In this document: positions 32,070-45,771 of the stretch, in pieces
How positions within the stretch are numbered: the stretch's first letter is position 1
How the letters are laid out: every line of letters begins with the position of its first letter
Assembly (NCBI GenBank): GCA_011109175.1
Contig: RDEW01000005.1
Coordinates: 1,908,238-1,972,237 of the forward strand
Source: Dicyema japonicum
Taxonomy: Eukaryota; Dicyemida; Rhombozoa; Dicyemidae
DNA: 64,000 bases
Reading direction: 5' to 3'
Translations under genes and position numbers: made by a program
Notes under the pieces: generated by a model
Database searches by the model: none
Seen by the model: only the letters and a program-made list of their open reading frames with translations
What the model was told of the DNA's origin: nothing

Positions 32070-32250
32070 GAAAAAAATATAGAATAATGTAATTTAAAAA
32101 CGTTTTCAGGTTAAAAATTTTGATATTTAGATAATAATTTTACGATAATAAAAATCTTTAATGAATAATAATGTGGAATGAGATTTTTCAAATATACATG
32201 GAGAAATATGTTGTTTTCCATTTTTGTAATAGAAAAAAAACTTATTAAAG
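32070..32250 (+). repeat. 3' untranslated part of R2-like element
   Basis: The segment from ATATAGAATAATGTAATTTA to TTTTTGTAATAGAAA matches 54702-54885 in the same orientation at about 85 percent identity by eye. It follows the element's coding end by about 40 bp. From 32251 to 32600 there is AT-rich DNA with no assigned feature. Confidence 0.6.
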
Positions 32251-32689
32251 AAAATCTAAATTCCAGATACTTATTAATTCCGCATAAATTGTTACTGAAA
32301 TAAAATTGTTGAATATGCTAGCTGCGTAAGTTTTTCCACGGTGAAGTAAGTTTTTCCTGTCGTCTCTATCAATTTATAAACCAATATTGAGATAATATAG
32401 TGGATAAATTGCTCAGTAGTTCATTTTAATAGATTACTTCTAAGCATCTTTCTATTAAAATTCCATTTCCATCAAAATTATAGTTATTTTACACTTCAAT
32501 AAAATTTTCAACAATTTCAAGACAATTCCCCTTCTGACTAAAGTTATTTTGGGTAGATTGCCAATAAAAAAAAAAATTTCTATTTTTATGCAAAAAAATT
32601 ATTCGTGTATTCACATATACTGGACCATCGCAAATTAGCCACAATTTTTAGTTTAATTTTTAATACTCAAAAAATCCGTATGGCTGCAT

Positions 32690-33150
32690 CGTTTACTGTT
32701 GTGGACACCATGCTTTCTCTTGTAGAAGAAGTGCAGGACGATTCCCAAGACGATCAACGGAATTGTCGAGCGAGCCCTGGAGTTTGCGGAATACCCAACC
32801 ATACTTGAACTTGTTGGCTAGGACAGAGGAGACGGAAAATGGCCTGACGGAATCACAATTTTCCCATTCGAGGAGTGGAAACATTTGGTCTAGGATGCTA
32901 CTTGTGTCGACCCCCTTTGCCCATCCAACATTGTCGGAAGCGCGGTAGACACACTGCATGCCGCGGAAAAAAACGACGAGGGCAAAAGAAAAGAAATACG
33001 AAGCGCTACGCGACCTATTCGTGTTCTATCCCATTGTGGTCGAGACAACTGGAAGATTAAGTGGGAAATCTCTTCTTTTCATAAAAAAGCTTGTATCCAG
33101 TTTCCACTTCTACAGAAACAGAGTCCATCCGGAATCAGCATAAAAGGTAA
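32690..33150 (+). mobile_element. R2-like element, endonuclease-domain fragment
   Basis: Plus-strand frames read INGIVERALEFAEYPTILEL, GDGKWPDGITIFPFEEWKHL and VWDATCVDPLCPSNIVGSAV. The last two are the PD...WDxT core of the restriction-like endonuclease. YEALRDLFVFYPIVVETTGR follows. The same region of the 29.3-kb copy has lost the WDAT half, so this fragment preserves the domain better. Frameshifts separate the pieces; the fragment is 5' truncated. Confidence 0.68.
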
Positions 33151-33275
33151 GACGTCCATTACATGCAGTTGTGAAAACCCCTCAAGTGGAGTGGGGAAGA
33201 GCAAATGATCCTTTTTCATGCCGCCCTGGCACTGGGCGTCACCTAGACAGGTGGATCACATGACGCCACTCTAAT
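33115..33275 (+). repeat. dispersed repeat D, copy 2
   Basis: This is the reverse-complement partner of 13258-13420. It overlaps and continues the R2-like 3' fragment, so it is best read as that element's terminal region. Confidence 0.6.
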
Positions 33276-33284
33276 AGGACGAGA

Positions 33285-33390
33285 GAGGAGGAACAGACAA
33301 GCAAACAGAAACTTCAATCAATTAACCACGCAGGACCACATGGCGCCACGCGGATAATTTTTCACCTTTTTAATGCGAGATTTGATTAAA
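33285..33390 (+). repeat. dispersed repeat E, copy 1
   Basis: The segment with CAATCAATTAACCACG and ACCACATGGCGCCACGCGG matches the reverse complement of about 46980-47075. At 46.9 kb the same motif stands in both orientations about 100 bp apart, so it may be the end of a small inverted-repeat element. Confidence 0.55.
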
Positions 33391-33399
33391 TAATTAAAA

Positions 33400-34330
33400 T
33401 GACTAAAAATAGACGAGATTCTTATTTTAAAGTTATTTTTATTCTTTATGGCAATATTATTAAATAGAATTGAAGTAAAGAATCTGCTAAGCATAATATT
33501 TTAGTTGAGATGCTCAATGAACCTCAACTAAATATGAATCACATCGTCTAAGAAGCATATCAAATTAGCAAGAAGGTTTTTCATTTTATTACTATTTTAC
33601 AGCTGTACTATAATACCCATTGATTTTCTCGTTCCTTCTCCCGACACAATCCTAGTCTGTCGTATCGGGTGAATTATCCAAAGGGTCATTATGGTCGATT
33701 ATACCTCAAAGAAGGAAAATTTGAAAAACACAGATTAGTTGTTTGCATGGATAACGAGTCTGAAATGCGAACTATTGCGGAGTCTATCCATAGAAATAGT
33801 CATTCGGAAATTGCAGCAAGAATGTTTGCACTCTGACTATGTCATAAGAAATAACTAAACATAGATAGAACAACTTTTGAGAATCTCGCTTGAAACGGCC
33901 TTCGGCTGCTGTTCTTCAGATTGACACAACGTTCATCAATCGAAATATGATTTTTCTATTGGAAATGATGTATTTTTAGTGAATAAATTAAGATCGAGTT
34001 TTAAAGGATTATGGCTAAAGTTGAGCAAATTTGAATCTCCATATGAAGAACCAAGTAAAATTACTCAAATTTTGTCAAACAACCGAATAGAGGTTTATTT
34101 TATTACGAATTAAGGCAGGATCAGGAGAATTGAAAATAGTCAACATGAGTCAAGAAAGTATAGACTTAAACAATAAATTTTGAATCTCCATATGAAGAAC
34201 CAAGTAAAATTACTCAAATTTTGTCAAACAACCGAATAGAGGTTTATTTTATTACGAATTAAGCCAGGATCAGGAGAATTGAAAATAGTCAACATGAGTC
34301 AAGAAAGTATAGACTTTAAAAACAATAAAT
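33400..34330 (+). mobile_element. decayed retroelement with possible integrase tail; 149-bp duplication
   Basis: Near 33980-34130 a plus frame reads LVNKLRSSFKGLWLKLSKFE and ITQILSNNRIEVYFITN. This resembles the C-terminal part of Ty3/gypsy-type integrases (GP.KITKIL..NRIEV). Nothing else of a gypsy pol gene is seen, so confidence is low. A 149-bp stretch is tandemly duplicated nearly exactly (34030-34178 and 34179-34327). A separate 45-bp block (CCTAGTCTGTCGTATCG...ATCCAAAGGGTCA, 33648-33693) recurs at 34974-35015. Confidence 0.35.
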
Positions 34331-34331
34331 T

Positions 34332-34909
34332 TTTTGATTTTTGATTAGAAACCGATTAATGTTGATTTAATGACAGGTGACATGTCGTAAATTCTTTGAT
34401 TAGAAACGATAGGTGGCATACACTCAATCCCATAAATGATGACCCAATTCCCATAAATGATGTCCAAGTTATATATATTATACTAATAAATAATTTAGGA
34501 AAAAAGTATTTTATTCAATTAATCTGTTATTAATTCCATTTACCCTTTTCCAAAAACTGTTGTAATATGAGGACAAATTTTCGGATTCGAGACCACTCAT
34601 TACAAATCCGATATTTGTTAGCAATTCTCCTCTTACAGTTGCTCTTGGTCTAATTACATTTAGGCGAGATTTCACACAAGAAAAAAAGTTTTCAATTGGG
34701 TTTAGGTCAGGTGAATAAGGGGGTAAATAAACATTTGTAACACTTTTCCTAATAAAGAAGTCTTTAATTTCATCACAATGATGAAATCTATCATTATCCA
34801 TCACAACAACAGGAGAATTTNTTCTTTGATTAGAAACCAATTAATGTTGATTTAATGACAGGTGACATGTCGTAAATTCTTTGATTAGAAACGATAGGTG
34901 ACATAATAC
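34332..34909. repeat. 87-bp direct repeat flanking Tc1-like fragment, with N
   Basis: The segment 34332-34418 (TTGATTAGAAACC(G/A)ATTAATG...GATAGGTG(G/A)CATA) recurs at 34822-34909, immediately after an undetermined base at 34821. The transposase fragment lies between the copies. The N suggests a join made during assembly, but a genuine direct repeat around an insertion is also possible. Confidence 0.6.
34511..34840 (-). mobile_element. IS630/Tc1-like transposase, C-terminal catalytic part
   Basis: The minus strand encodes VVVMDNDRFHHCDEIKDFF (second catalytic Asp and following His) and VYLPPYSPDLNPIENFFSCV (the canonical PPYSPDLNPIE with the last acidic residue). About 110 residues remain. 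The N at 34821 falls in the reading frame. Downstream, 34430-34480 has two copies of CCCATAAATGATG that may be subterminal repeats. The N-terminal half with the first catalytic Asp is missing. Confidence 0.75.
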
Positions 34910-35019
34910 TATTGAAGTAGAGCTTAAAAGGTTCGTATTCGTAAAGATTATGGAGCGAATCCTTTTCTGCATCAATCCTAGTCTGTCGTATCGAGTGAAT
35001 GATCCAAAGGGTCACCAAT

Positions 35020-35253
35020 GATCTACGTGAGACTAGATAGCTTCAAGAACATACCTCGCAAGCTATTGTCAGAGGAAACAGCCTGGCCATTCAAGCGCTT
35101 AATAACACTTATGCCATTCTAATTTTCAATAAATATTTCAAAATAATCAACCCCACAAAAACAGGGCAAATAAAATTAATAAAAATTAAAAATAAATAAT
35201 GACTACCAGTAATTTTAATAATCTAAGAAGCTTTTAAAAGATTGGTGAATAAC
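35020..35253. other. short AT-rich intergenic segment
   Basis: I see no gene. This is the presumed 3' region of VPS13 next to decayed repeats. Confidence 0.4.
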
Positions 35254-38200
35254 TCAAAAAATGCCTATTGAATATAAATTAATAAAAACCAGATCATCAT
35301 CCACTTGAAGGCAGTAGTACTTCATTTTGCAGACATCCGTAGCCTGTGGTAAATAAGGAAAATACATAGAAAACGATTCCCTTGGTATTCAAAGTCGGAC
35401 TCGCGGTAATTTTTTCAAAAGGGACATCCCAATAAACCTTAACCCCGTTAAAGGAATTCAGTTTCAACACAAATATACGGCTAAACAGTAAAGATTCAAA
35501 CAAACCTTTTAGTTAAGAAGCAAATCGCTCCTTTTGGAGTACGACATCTTCCAAAATAAACCAGTTCATTACTAGTGGAATAAGTCTATTTGTAAAATAG
35601 CATAAAAACGTTGAATAAATAATTCATTTCAGCATCTGAATGAGAATAGATAAGGATCTGTCCTGAAGAGTTGATGACACGACTGGGACGAACGGGGAAG
35701 ATTGTGGCGTAGGGATAAAGAAGCAGTTTAAACATTTCAAGGATACTTGCAAGTAAGTCAATAGTCCCAACTACTGGACGAACGACAATACCAAATAATC
35801 CAGCCAATATACCTAAGCTAAAGACCGAAAATACCCTTGAAGACTCCTTTGCAATTCTCAAGTCGTCCATATTCAACAGGTTTAATAAAAATACCAAAAA
35901 AACAAGCCAAAAGTCCACCCAAGAATTCCTTTATACCAAAACTAAGCACAGCAAGAGGAGTGGTTGCTCTTTTTCGGTTAATGATTCTTTTCTGGACGTA
36001 ATTATCATCAAATGAAAATGAAGAGAGGAACCTTCCAGAAGAACCAAATATCAACGAAAATGAACCAGCAGTACCCCCTTTAGTAATCACAACATGACAA
36101 ACCGACTAAACTCCCAATGAACTTTTGTACGCCAAACACTAGTCCATGAGCAAAATCCTCAGGACCCTTTACAGCACCTTGAATTGGCTCATAGAATAAG
36201 CTGCTAATTCCACTGGAAACAGTGTGGATAAGTCCATAAGGGTTGCCAAGGACGTCAGCTCCAAGCAAAACAGCGTAGAACTGTCTAACCAACTACAAAT
36301 ATGAAGATAATAGTACATGCACAATAAAGTGGTTGGTTAATTCTCCAAATAGAGCAGAAAATGAAAATACTCTAGATTTCTTTTCGAAATACCCAATGGT
36401 GATGGGAATAGACGTAACCCCAATCAGGGAACTAACGAGCGCTTTAATGACAGAGAATAAGTAATTGAATCCGACTGGGAATTTCTGAACATCAACAACA
36501 CTCAGCGATAGTGAAAATTTAAGTGGTGAAATGTGAATAATATCAAAATAGTAAAGAGTGGCATTGCTTGGGTTTTTGATGATCGCAAAATAAAACAAAG
36601 ATTTCTTGTAGTACTCAATCGTCTCCAGACTCAACTCCCCACTGTATTTCTTCTGATCAATAGGGGAATTAAAGAGTTCCATTATGAACTTTAAATCTAT
36701 GTTGATTAAAAGTTCCTGGACTAACAAACTAGCATATCTGGGCAGTTAAGACTCTAAGATTACCTGACTTGTAGAACTGACTGCATGTCATTATTCGTAC
36801 AAATGAGTACACTTGCCTCAAGAAATGGCTTATAAACACCAGAACTCTTTACTGGAGCCAGAATCACGTTATATTTTGATTTTGGCTGCTGACAGTCCAA
36901 TTGGAGATGGTTGACTTTGATATGTACCCATTGCGCGTTCTCTGACTTTCCATATTTAAACCAAACTCCAAGTCCAGACTTTCTGGTAACATGCTGAGTA
37001 GTTCCTTTCGAATTCCAAACATATGTCTGTGTGCAAATGTCCCTTTTAACAATCTGAAGTAAGCCTTCCTTACGTTTCATCTCCAAATCAGAAGATGTGG
37101 CTGAATTTAATGATTTACCGGTTATGACTAATACCCACATAGATTTAGCGGGGTTTATCGATGCATATAATAATTCTGTCTTTGAGTTATTATCAACATA
37201 TGAGACTCCCAATTCTGAAATTGCCAATTCTAACTTTAGGTCAGGCCTTCCCACTTCACCGCTCTAAAACAATCATAAATATAAAAACATGGAATAGATA
37301 TTTGGCCAACTCTACATCATGAGTGAACAAAAATATTCGTAAAATACCGTTCAGAAACGAAACAAAATATATTTGAAATCCATTAATGTTAATCTCTTTA
37401 AATTTGTCCTAAAGTAAAGACAATTAGTGACCTCTGTAGCAGATACTGGGAAGGAATGTCCATCAGAGACATTAAAAATGACACTAAACTTCCCACTGGG
37501 ATCAGGCCAAATTGTGTATAAGTATGTTCGAGGGTTTACATGCATTTTTGAATGATTAACACCTTCTTGAGTAAATGAGACAGTCTGTGTATTGCTGGTA
37601 TTAATAACACAGAAGGCAGCTCTTTCTAGAGTTGAGTCGTACACATAGATTGTCAGTGATGACTCTGATAAAGCACAGTCCACAAATATTATTGGTCCCT
37701 TAATAAAATCAAAAAAACGACATTCGATCCCAACTGAACAGAGAAAGATCTCGCCTCTGTAATCAGACACTTTTTGGTGGACATTCCCAGGTCAGTTTGA
37801 AGTCCAAACCGAACATAAACAGGTTTTGAAGGATTCATGGGCCAAATCGGAATACATTGGTCTCACATTAATCAAGTTCACTACCGGTATTAACAGGATA
37901 CGGGGGATCAAATTTATTATCAGTAAAGATGTAAAGTGATACGGAGGACCGATTGCAGACAAGGTAATAGGGAGTTATCACTATTATTTTTGTGAAGGAT
38001 AAGTCGGTCAAATGATTATTTATCATAATCTACAAATATTAATACACTCAAAAACAGGATACTGATGTGAAGAGGATTTTATAACTTTAGCGACAGCGCT
38101 AGAGGGAATTGAGAGCGCATATTTATCAGACCATTTACCACCATCACACCTAATTTTCATCTGAAATATAAAATTAGTAAAACTTTGTGTTTATCCCCAT

Positions 38201-41200
38201 TGAGGGGACATACTAACAAATACTCATTTTCAAGGCACTCGTGGGGTATTAATCTACTTTCTCCCTAATGTTGTACAATAATACTCACTCCTTCAATACA
38301 TCCACATTTGTTGTCTCCCGTCAGTAAGTAAAACAGATTCAATCTTGTTTTGTTGACCACCCAATAAGGACAAAATAATTTCCATATTTTTGTTAGCCTA
38401 AAACTATCAATTTGAATCCCCAAAATCTAGGAAATATTCTAACCAAACAAACCAATGAATCATTCGAATCATTAACAAATTCTGCGTATTCATCCTGATC
38501 ATCGTCCTCTTTAGATAAAATTCGAGAGTAAACCCAGTCCTTACCCAAATAATTGACCAACTAGTAAATTACACAACAGCAACCTTCAAATCAACATGAT
38601 ATCTGTAATCAATACTTCTCAAGTTATGGCGTTTTGTGGGCTCTACGACTACATGCTCATTTCTGACGTTAATCTCCACTGAATAGGGCAAATAATTTTC
38701 GAAGGTAAGAATAGGCAAAATGTGAATTATCTTCCAATATGCCTCCACATTAGAGCTCTCAACAAAAGAGTACTCAGTCTCAGTCTAAACATATCAAGCT
38801 AAATATACTTGGAAATATAGTTGATTCCGATCTTGGTAAATAATGAGGCCCTGAGAAGAAAGAATTTTACTCATTGATATAAACTCATATTCAGATTCAT
38901 CAAAATTATCGGATTTAATCATAATTTTGACAAATTTGGTTCTATAGACTGTAGGAACTGGCAATGAACAATTCGAATTGGCATTAACAGTAACATACAG
39001 ACCATCGTCAAATAGACATAGAAAATCCACACTCAGATGGTTATAAATCTAATTTTATGCACTCATTACATGTATGTCTGATGTGAATTTGACTACCACT
39101 CCGGAAGAAGACGGTTCGACAAGCACCAACAAGGAAAACGTGAACCCATTGGAATTACTCGAAAAGGTTAACAACTTGGAAACTTCTGATTTAACTTCAA
39201 GCTGGAGTTGTTGTTTAAACCCGTCAATCTATGAAAAGTTATGCCAATTGCTAACATTGACGTAAAAAATATAAACATTCTGTTGGTTCTGATTGGATAA
39301 AATATCAGAAACATAATTATCTGATTCAATTGGATCTCTAAACCACAGGTTAATGGATTCGTTTGAATTGATAGTGGTCGACGATTCCTTTGACATTGTT
39401 ACTATTTTTTCGTCGAAAAGTACGTTGATTTTGACTCCACTTTCATTTTTTAAAATCAAAGGGGGATTCTCAATGCTGTTTTTAATATTCTGGAGACTAT
39501 GCCGATCCCCAAATTCCTGAAAATGAATCATCTAATATACATTCGAAAATCCAGTGAGCAATTGATTTTGACTCCACTTTCATTTTTTAAAATCAAAGGG
39601 GGATTCTCAATGCTGTTTTTAATATTCTGGAGACTATGCCGATCCCCAAATTCCTGAAAATAAATCATCTAATATACATTCGAAAATCCAGTGAGCAAGT
39701 CGATTGAGTTTTTCGTGAGAGTTATTTCTAGTCGATCAACCGAGAATAACTGAATAGAAGATTGAGAGTCTATAATCAGTAAATAGTCCAACCATCACTT
39801 AAATAAATAAGCGAGACACTCCAAGGAATAGGACCATTAATATTAGTAGTTGGTTCGATTAGAGGCTCCCACAAGAATGTGGTGGTATTATAACAGGTTG
39901 CCATCAAAGTAAAATCACAGTCAATGAGTAACAAAAATCAGTTAAAAAATTACATAATTAACCGAAGAAGTGATTGTGGACTGAAAGGAGGCATTGAGGG
40001 TTAGCAATGGTGGAGTGTTGAACTGATGAAACGACGAAACATTGATTTTGACAGCTTTAATGTTAATCTGAATCTATTATTATATAAACTAAACAAAACA
40101 GTATGTTTCCGTATAAGAGACAAGTTATTTTCCTTTCGTTGAGCTGATTTCGTAAATTTGCCTGCGTGGTACTTAGAAATAATACTGGAGGGAATTGTAA
40201 GAAACGAAAATGAATCATTAGTCACTTGATGAGTTAAATAACTATTAGGAAGGATGGGCTGAGTCGGTCTCCCCTGTTGTTTTTTCTAAAAATGTAAGGT
40301 AGCCAAGTACATCGGAGGAGGAAAAAATGGAGAGTGCAGCCAAAAGACCATTCACTACGACAGGAAACAAGTTGAACGTGACACTTGAAATAAACAGGTA
40401 AGACAAAATTGAATTCTCCATAGAGGTTTGGTTAAATTCAATGGTGACTGGATTGACAACCTAAATTTTTTATGTATTCACTGAAACTCTAATGGTTGAG
40501 TCAAAATCAAATCCTTCCTTGTATATTCCAGCAAATACCACAGCCTTATTCAGAGTCACTTTTATTTGTGATCCTTTTAAATTCCAATGACCATAAAAGT
40601 TGAAAGAACTCTGAAAATTAATTAAAAATCACTCTGAGAAGAAAGCCAGTATTCACAGCATCAGATTCGAGTAAAATAATGTCTGGAAATGTGTTGATTT
40701 CCACAGTCATATCCCGAATACTGTCATTTTGATTGTCCACATTAATTTCTGTATCAGAGGAACTAATGTTATTCCTGGTAGGTGGGGTGACTATAGACAG
40801 AATTGTGGACACATATGGAAGATCAAATGCCATTACAAACGGAATAATCCTCACACTTACTGCAAATTTATAAAAGACAATACTCGCAACAAGATTAGCT
40901 GTAATTTTGTGATGATATTCGATGAAGTTAGCCTCGGAATCTATTTTACGTTTATTAAAAATTGTTCTATTAAACAGTTGAGATTGATTGGGACGGATGT
41001 CTTTCACAATCAAATCACCCAATGAAACAGAAAGTTGTGTCTCAGTGCCAGATTCAACACTCAATTTAAGACTTGTTAAATCAATTACTCCAAAACCGTT
41101 GTTTCGTGAGTGACTCACAAAATCATTAGAACTCTCCTAGGAATGAACTTAATGACTGACCTGTTTTTGATACAAAGTCAGTTCAATAATTCCAACAGTA

Positions 41201-44200
41201 ACGTTGCATCTAAAAGAAACGTCTGTAGCCGGACTCAAATTCAATTTGTCCAGAGAACTGGTCGACAATGTTTCTTCATTTTTAGAGGGACTCGAAATAT
41301 TATTTAAAACGTTCAGAAAAAGAATGTAGTCTAGTCTGCTGGCCTCCATCTGCAATTGGTTATAGAGCTACCTTTAGATTTGGAATGGTCCCAACAAATT
41401 CAGTGGTGCCAATGTCTGAAGGACGGGAAATGTTAAAAACAGCGGAAATTGGTAAAACTAAATCACACAGTAGAGTGTAAATATCCAACTCTCCGTCCAC
41501 CAAGATTGTCCTTGTAATATTATAGTGCATCGAACCTCTGCAAATTAACAGAACGAATTGTAATGGTGATGTACTCCAAGAATGAGATATCCGAACCCTG
41601 AATAGTCTTGAATTCATTGGTTAGACTCAAATGCCCAAAGTCAGCCAAAATGCAGTCAGTTGATCTACAACTCTGTGGTAATATTAACTCTGGGGCGCTC
41701 ACATCCATCTAATTTTAACCGAATTTTTACATTTAATTTTATCTTTGTTTGCTGTTTCAGTACTTTGGCCGATTTGTGGACAACAGTTGTCATCTTTTCC
41801 TTTATTCTAGTAGCCGGAGTGACTGGATCGTCGGTTAGTATTTTTATATGATCAAGAAATGTCCATATTGGTATCAATAGTTCGCTCAGGTAAACAATCT
41901 TGACCTTGCCAATAAAGACCTTGATTTCCATGTATTTATCGCTGTTCCGAGCAATTACAGAACCATGTGCAATCTTTTTGTCCTTTTCGGTGGAAAGAAA
42001 ATGACGAAACAAACAATTATTCAAAAATGAGTCGATAAAGACGCTGCCAATATCAAAATTGATGATTTTTAGATCTTTGGTAAATTCAATAGTCGTCGAT
42101 AAACTGTTGATGTTTCCTTTCACTGTTTCTCCCTGTATAGTTTCCAGAACCAAAAGGATGAAATCAATTTTCACGTTAAAAACAGTCTCCTTTAGATTTT
42201 TATTCATTGAATCGTCCTCCGTTGTCGACGAAGGTGATTTGATCGGCACATTACCATGATTACCAAACGATGAGACAAATTTCAAAACGTCAACAAACAA
42301 ATCCTCTTTGAGAGAAAAACTGAACGTCGTCAGATGAACAAACATATTTTTCTTGATTCCGTCATAATCCTCTAAAAAACGAGGATTATTCACATCAGCC
42401 TACGTAAACATACAAAATACTAGCAAAATCTTCACAGTGATAAGATTATCAGTGTTGCTTCTATTTATTGAGGATATAATCGTTTCAAGGGAATCTGGGA
42501 GTAATTTATGAAATATTTTAACTTTGGGAGATAATTCTATCCATAGACATTGATTCGATGACAAAATTGAAGCTGGTAACCCACGTGTGGATATAAAATT
42601 CAATCTTCATATTGTCGAGCATAAACGACAGGTCCTGAGACCCAATCCTAACTCTGAGTTTTACCTAAAATATCAATGACAGTCGAACATTGCTAATGGT
42701 GAACATAAACTTTAAAAGAAATAGGTTTATGGTCTCAGTTAGATCTGAGTCAATCTAGAGAATTCTCAAAACATCTAATACACGCTGTGATCTACGTTTC
42801 TGCAACATTTTGGCTTCCTGAAATTCATCAATCTCCTCATTCGAATATTGAGGAGTATTAAACTGCAGGTAATACAACAAAATAAACCATTTCCACGTTT
42901 TCCCACGTGGGGATAGCTTGGGAAAAGGTTATGAGTTTAGAAACTCGGTCGTCATTGAGGAAAATTTCAATCCACGGTAGTATGCCGTCAATGACGATTC
43001 TAAGTTAAAGTTTACAGTACTTTGGATATTGTGGATCACTCAAAACACAATTGTCGATTTTAAACGTCAGTGATAACGGAAGAAGCAAGTGAAATGGAGA
43101 GGAAGCCATGTTGAGATATAGACGCCAATCCACTTCTGCAACCATACAAGTAAAGTCAACCTTTGTCCATTAGCAGAATCTGCATATCCTTGAATTTGAC
43201 AGTGTAGTGGTCATATATCAGCTCATTCAAGTTGTCCACGTCAGTCTGAAAACTAATTAATGAAAAAAAACAGTGTTGTCGTATTGACTCGGTTGAGATG
43301 AGAGAACCAATTTTCCGCAATCGACAACAATAAGCGAGGAATAACTAAATTACACAATCCCATCACTTAAAGTAATCTCCAGTATCAGGGATCAAAATCT
43401 TTAGGGATTCCGAGTCCAAAAGAATATCGACAAATTTTTTTGACTTAATCAAAGTTTTCACGCTTACAGAAGATTTATCCACCAAATCCATAAGTCTATC
43501 ATACGTTTTAGTTTGATATCTGAGAATATTAGAATTCAAATACTCTTGAATGACCATTGACTCTGGTAAGGAGAAGAACATGAGCACATCCCTAACAATT
43601 CCCTGCAGTAATCATTATCTGTAACCTTAGTATATGTTATTAATGCGGACTGTGTTTTGATTCGCAGATAGGCTGACGATTTTTTGTTGCACGGATTCAG
43701 CTCAAATTCACAGTTAAACAAATTTTCTTTGTCACGGGTAATTGTATTTTCAAGAAATGTGTACTTATCCCCGTTTTTGTTTGTATGAATCACTTTAAAA
43801 CTGAACAGGGAGAGCTGTAAATGAATTCCATTAGCCGAGGTTTCAAGAAATGTGTACTTATCCCCGTTTTTGTTTGTATGAATCACTTTAAAACTGAACA
43901 GGGAGAGCTGTAAATGAATTCCATTAGCCGAGGGTCGATATGAGGCGATGGCATTGAATTTGTATAAATGGAGGGATATTGGCTTGTACAACCTAAAGTG
44001 AGGGAAGGAAATACTGGCTATTGGGTTTGATTACAAATGAGAAGGATTCTAAGACAAGACTGAGTTGGTAAGCCACATACTACACGTGAGTAAAAATCTT
44101 ACATCTTGGGGATAAAAAAACAGATCAGCCATATCTTCAGTAAACCCGATAGCCTCGTTTAACTTTATTCGTTCTTCCTCAGTGAATTCATCCTTAAATC

Positions 44201-45771
44201 CCTTCTCTATTTCAGTTTCGCTGCTCCAAAACTTGAGTTTTCCAAACCAACTTGATTTACTTTGCTTATTTTTTAAATTCTAAACCATCACGAACAAACT
44301 AATACTTTTTTACGAGCAAGTTTTCTCGCGAGGACAAGGGAAAACAAATCCAATTTATCCTCGCACACCAAAAATAACAGAAACTTCTAACTTTAAGCTT
44401 TTCTTTCGTTTCTTTGGAGACTTTATTATAACCATGAGTCAATATTTTGTCATACAAGTCAATGTAGTCCCTGAGGACACGAAAATGTTGAAGAGTGGCA
44501 TATATGTCTTTATTTTTTAATTTTGGCCTTATCTGTGTCTCCAAAATGCACGTGTACGCATATTTCCATCTGATATTAGCTTGTAATAGTACAAAGTGCG
44601 ATAGTCGGACTTTAGATCTCCAAGAGGTCGATATTTACGGAACTGGGAGGAAATTTTGATGGCATTGAAAGAGTCCAATATTTGAAGAACTCCCACGTAC
44701 TCCTATAAAAGAGACAACTCACCTGGGAACGTTCCAAAATCAATTCAAAGTTTCCGAGTTGAATATGAGCGACGACTTTTGGCCGAGAATAATTCGTATC
44801 CATTGGTTTCATATCAATTTCGAGTTTGACGTCGAGTGAAAGTGGGGACAGCACTAAAATTAGTCAAAACAAACCATAATTCAGCTTCGATTTGTTCGCC
44901 TTTATATTTTTGAGCAAAAAATCCTAAAATCAGCAAAAATGGTAAAACTTGAATTTCGTTGCTGGATTTTCCGATAATCAAGGTTGGGTGGTTGACGACT
45001 ACGTAAAAAGTGAGGGAACGAATCGCAGCCAGCTAAATAAATTAAAGACACATTAACTTTGTTAAAAATGAACGAAGTCTCAGTGATGACTGTTTCCATC
45101 CAGTCTTTGTCGACTGTCTACCAAATTTATAAGAGAATACCCTTATAAAGATTTCCTTCAGAGTTAATCCGATTGCTATTGGCTTTGATGAATTAGTATA
45201 ATCCTCATATCGGATATGAACATTCTTGACAGTCAATTGTAAATTTTTTAGAATTTGAAATAAAATCATTTCGATATATCCGATAGGCTGGTTAACTTCT
45301 TCCTTCGCTTCATTGATGCTCTCGATACTGGCGAGGCGAGACATCTTTCTGTTATAAGCAATCTTGTTGTCTTCCTCTGGATCATACGGCATCACTCTGT
45401 AAGATAAAACCGATACCATTTATTGGCTGACAACAAATCAGAAGATTCTCCATTACCCCAACAACTGGAGCCTTGTAGATGTTAGTCCACGGGACCTTCA
45501 GTTTGAGGGTTCCTGGATTATTAGATTCCTAGAAACCGATCTTCCCGAAGGTCACGGAAATTGGAATATTTTTGTCTTCCTGAAAATATTAAATTAATAA
45601 TACAAAAATAGTCGACTTCAAAATTAGGTCATTAAGGCTAATATCACCTAAAATTTTATATTTTCATTAACCATTCCAAATGTTTGTCTTAAGCTGATCT
45701 TTATCCAAGTTAACTATGTAATCTCCAAGTGCACGATTTATTAGATCTGCGACCAAACTTTCAAACACCAT
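35254..45771 (-). CDS. VPS13: VPS13 bridge-type lipid-transfer protein
   Basis: VPS13 proteins form long hydrophobic grooves that move lipids between organelle membranes at contact sites. The ATG at 45771 gives [18 protein letters not shown]. After a 24-nt intron (45648-45671), [14 protein letters not shown] completes the conserved chorein N-terminus (human GIWKGDVALKNLQIK). A second landmark is [16 protein letters not shown] (about 45190-45250). The C-terminus has [20 protein letters not shown] then LFYEPIQG (36100-36260), [16 protein letters not shown] (about 35745-35800) and [14 protein letters not shown] (about 35655-35695). After a 22-nt intron (35344-35365) a PH-like end stops at 35254. 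Dozens of short introns interrupt it; the product is about 3,000 residues. Two internal near-perfect tandem duplications (39425-39698, 43748-43933) may be assembly faults. Paralogue A/C/D cannot be assigned by eye. Confidence 0.88.
39425..39698 (-). repeat. 137-bp tandem duplication inside VPS13
   Basis: The unit 39425-39561 is repeated at 39562-39698 with one visible difference (AAATGAATC versus AAATAAATC). Its length is not a multiple of three and it spans an exon edge, so if real it would disturb splicing or frame. An assembly duplication is at least as likely. Confidence 0.85.
43748..43933 (-). repeat. 93-bp in-frame tandem duplication inside VPS13
   Basis: The unit 43748-43840 recurs at 43841-43933 without visible change. 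It duplicates 31 residues (from [14 protein letters not shown] to KYTFLE) and keeps the frame. It may be a recent duplication or an assembly artefact. Confidence 0.88.

Noticed and set aside
39074-39265. Plus-strand ORF inside VPS13, and others such as 40729-41025, 41110-41307, 41660-41851 and 42059-42259
   Set aside because: They lie antisense to VPS13 exons whose minus-strand reading is supported by the conserved gene ends and intron pattern. They have no family signature.
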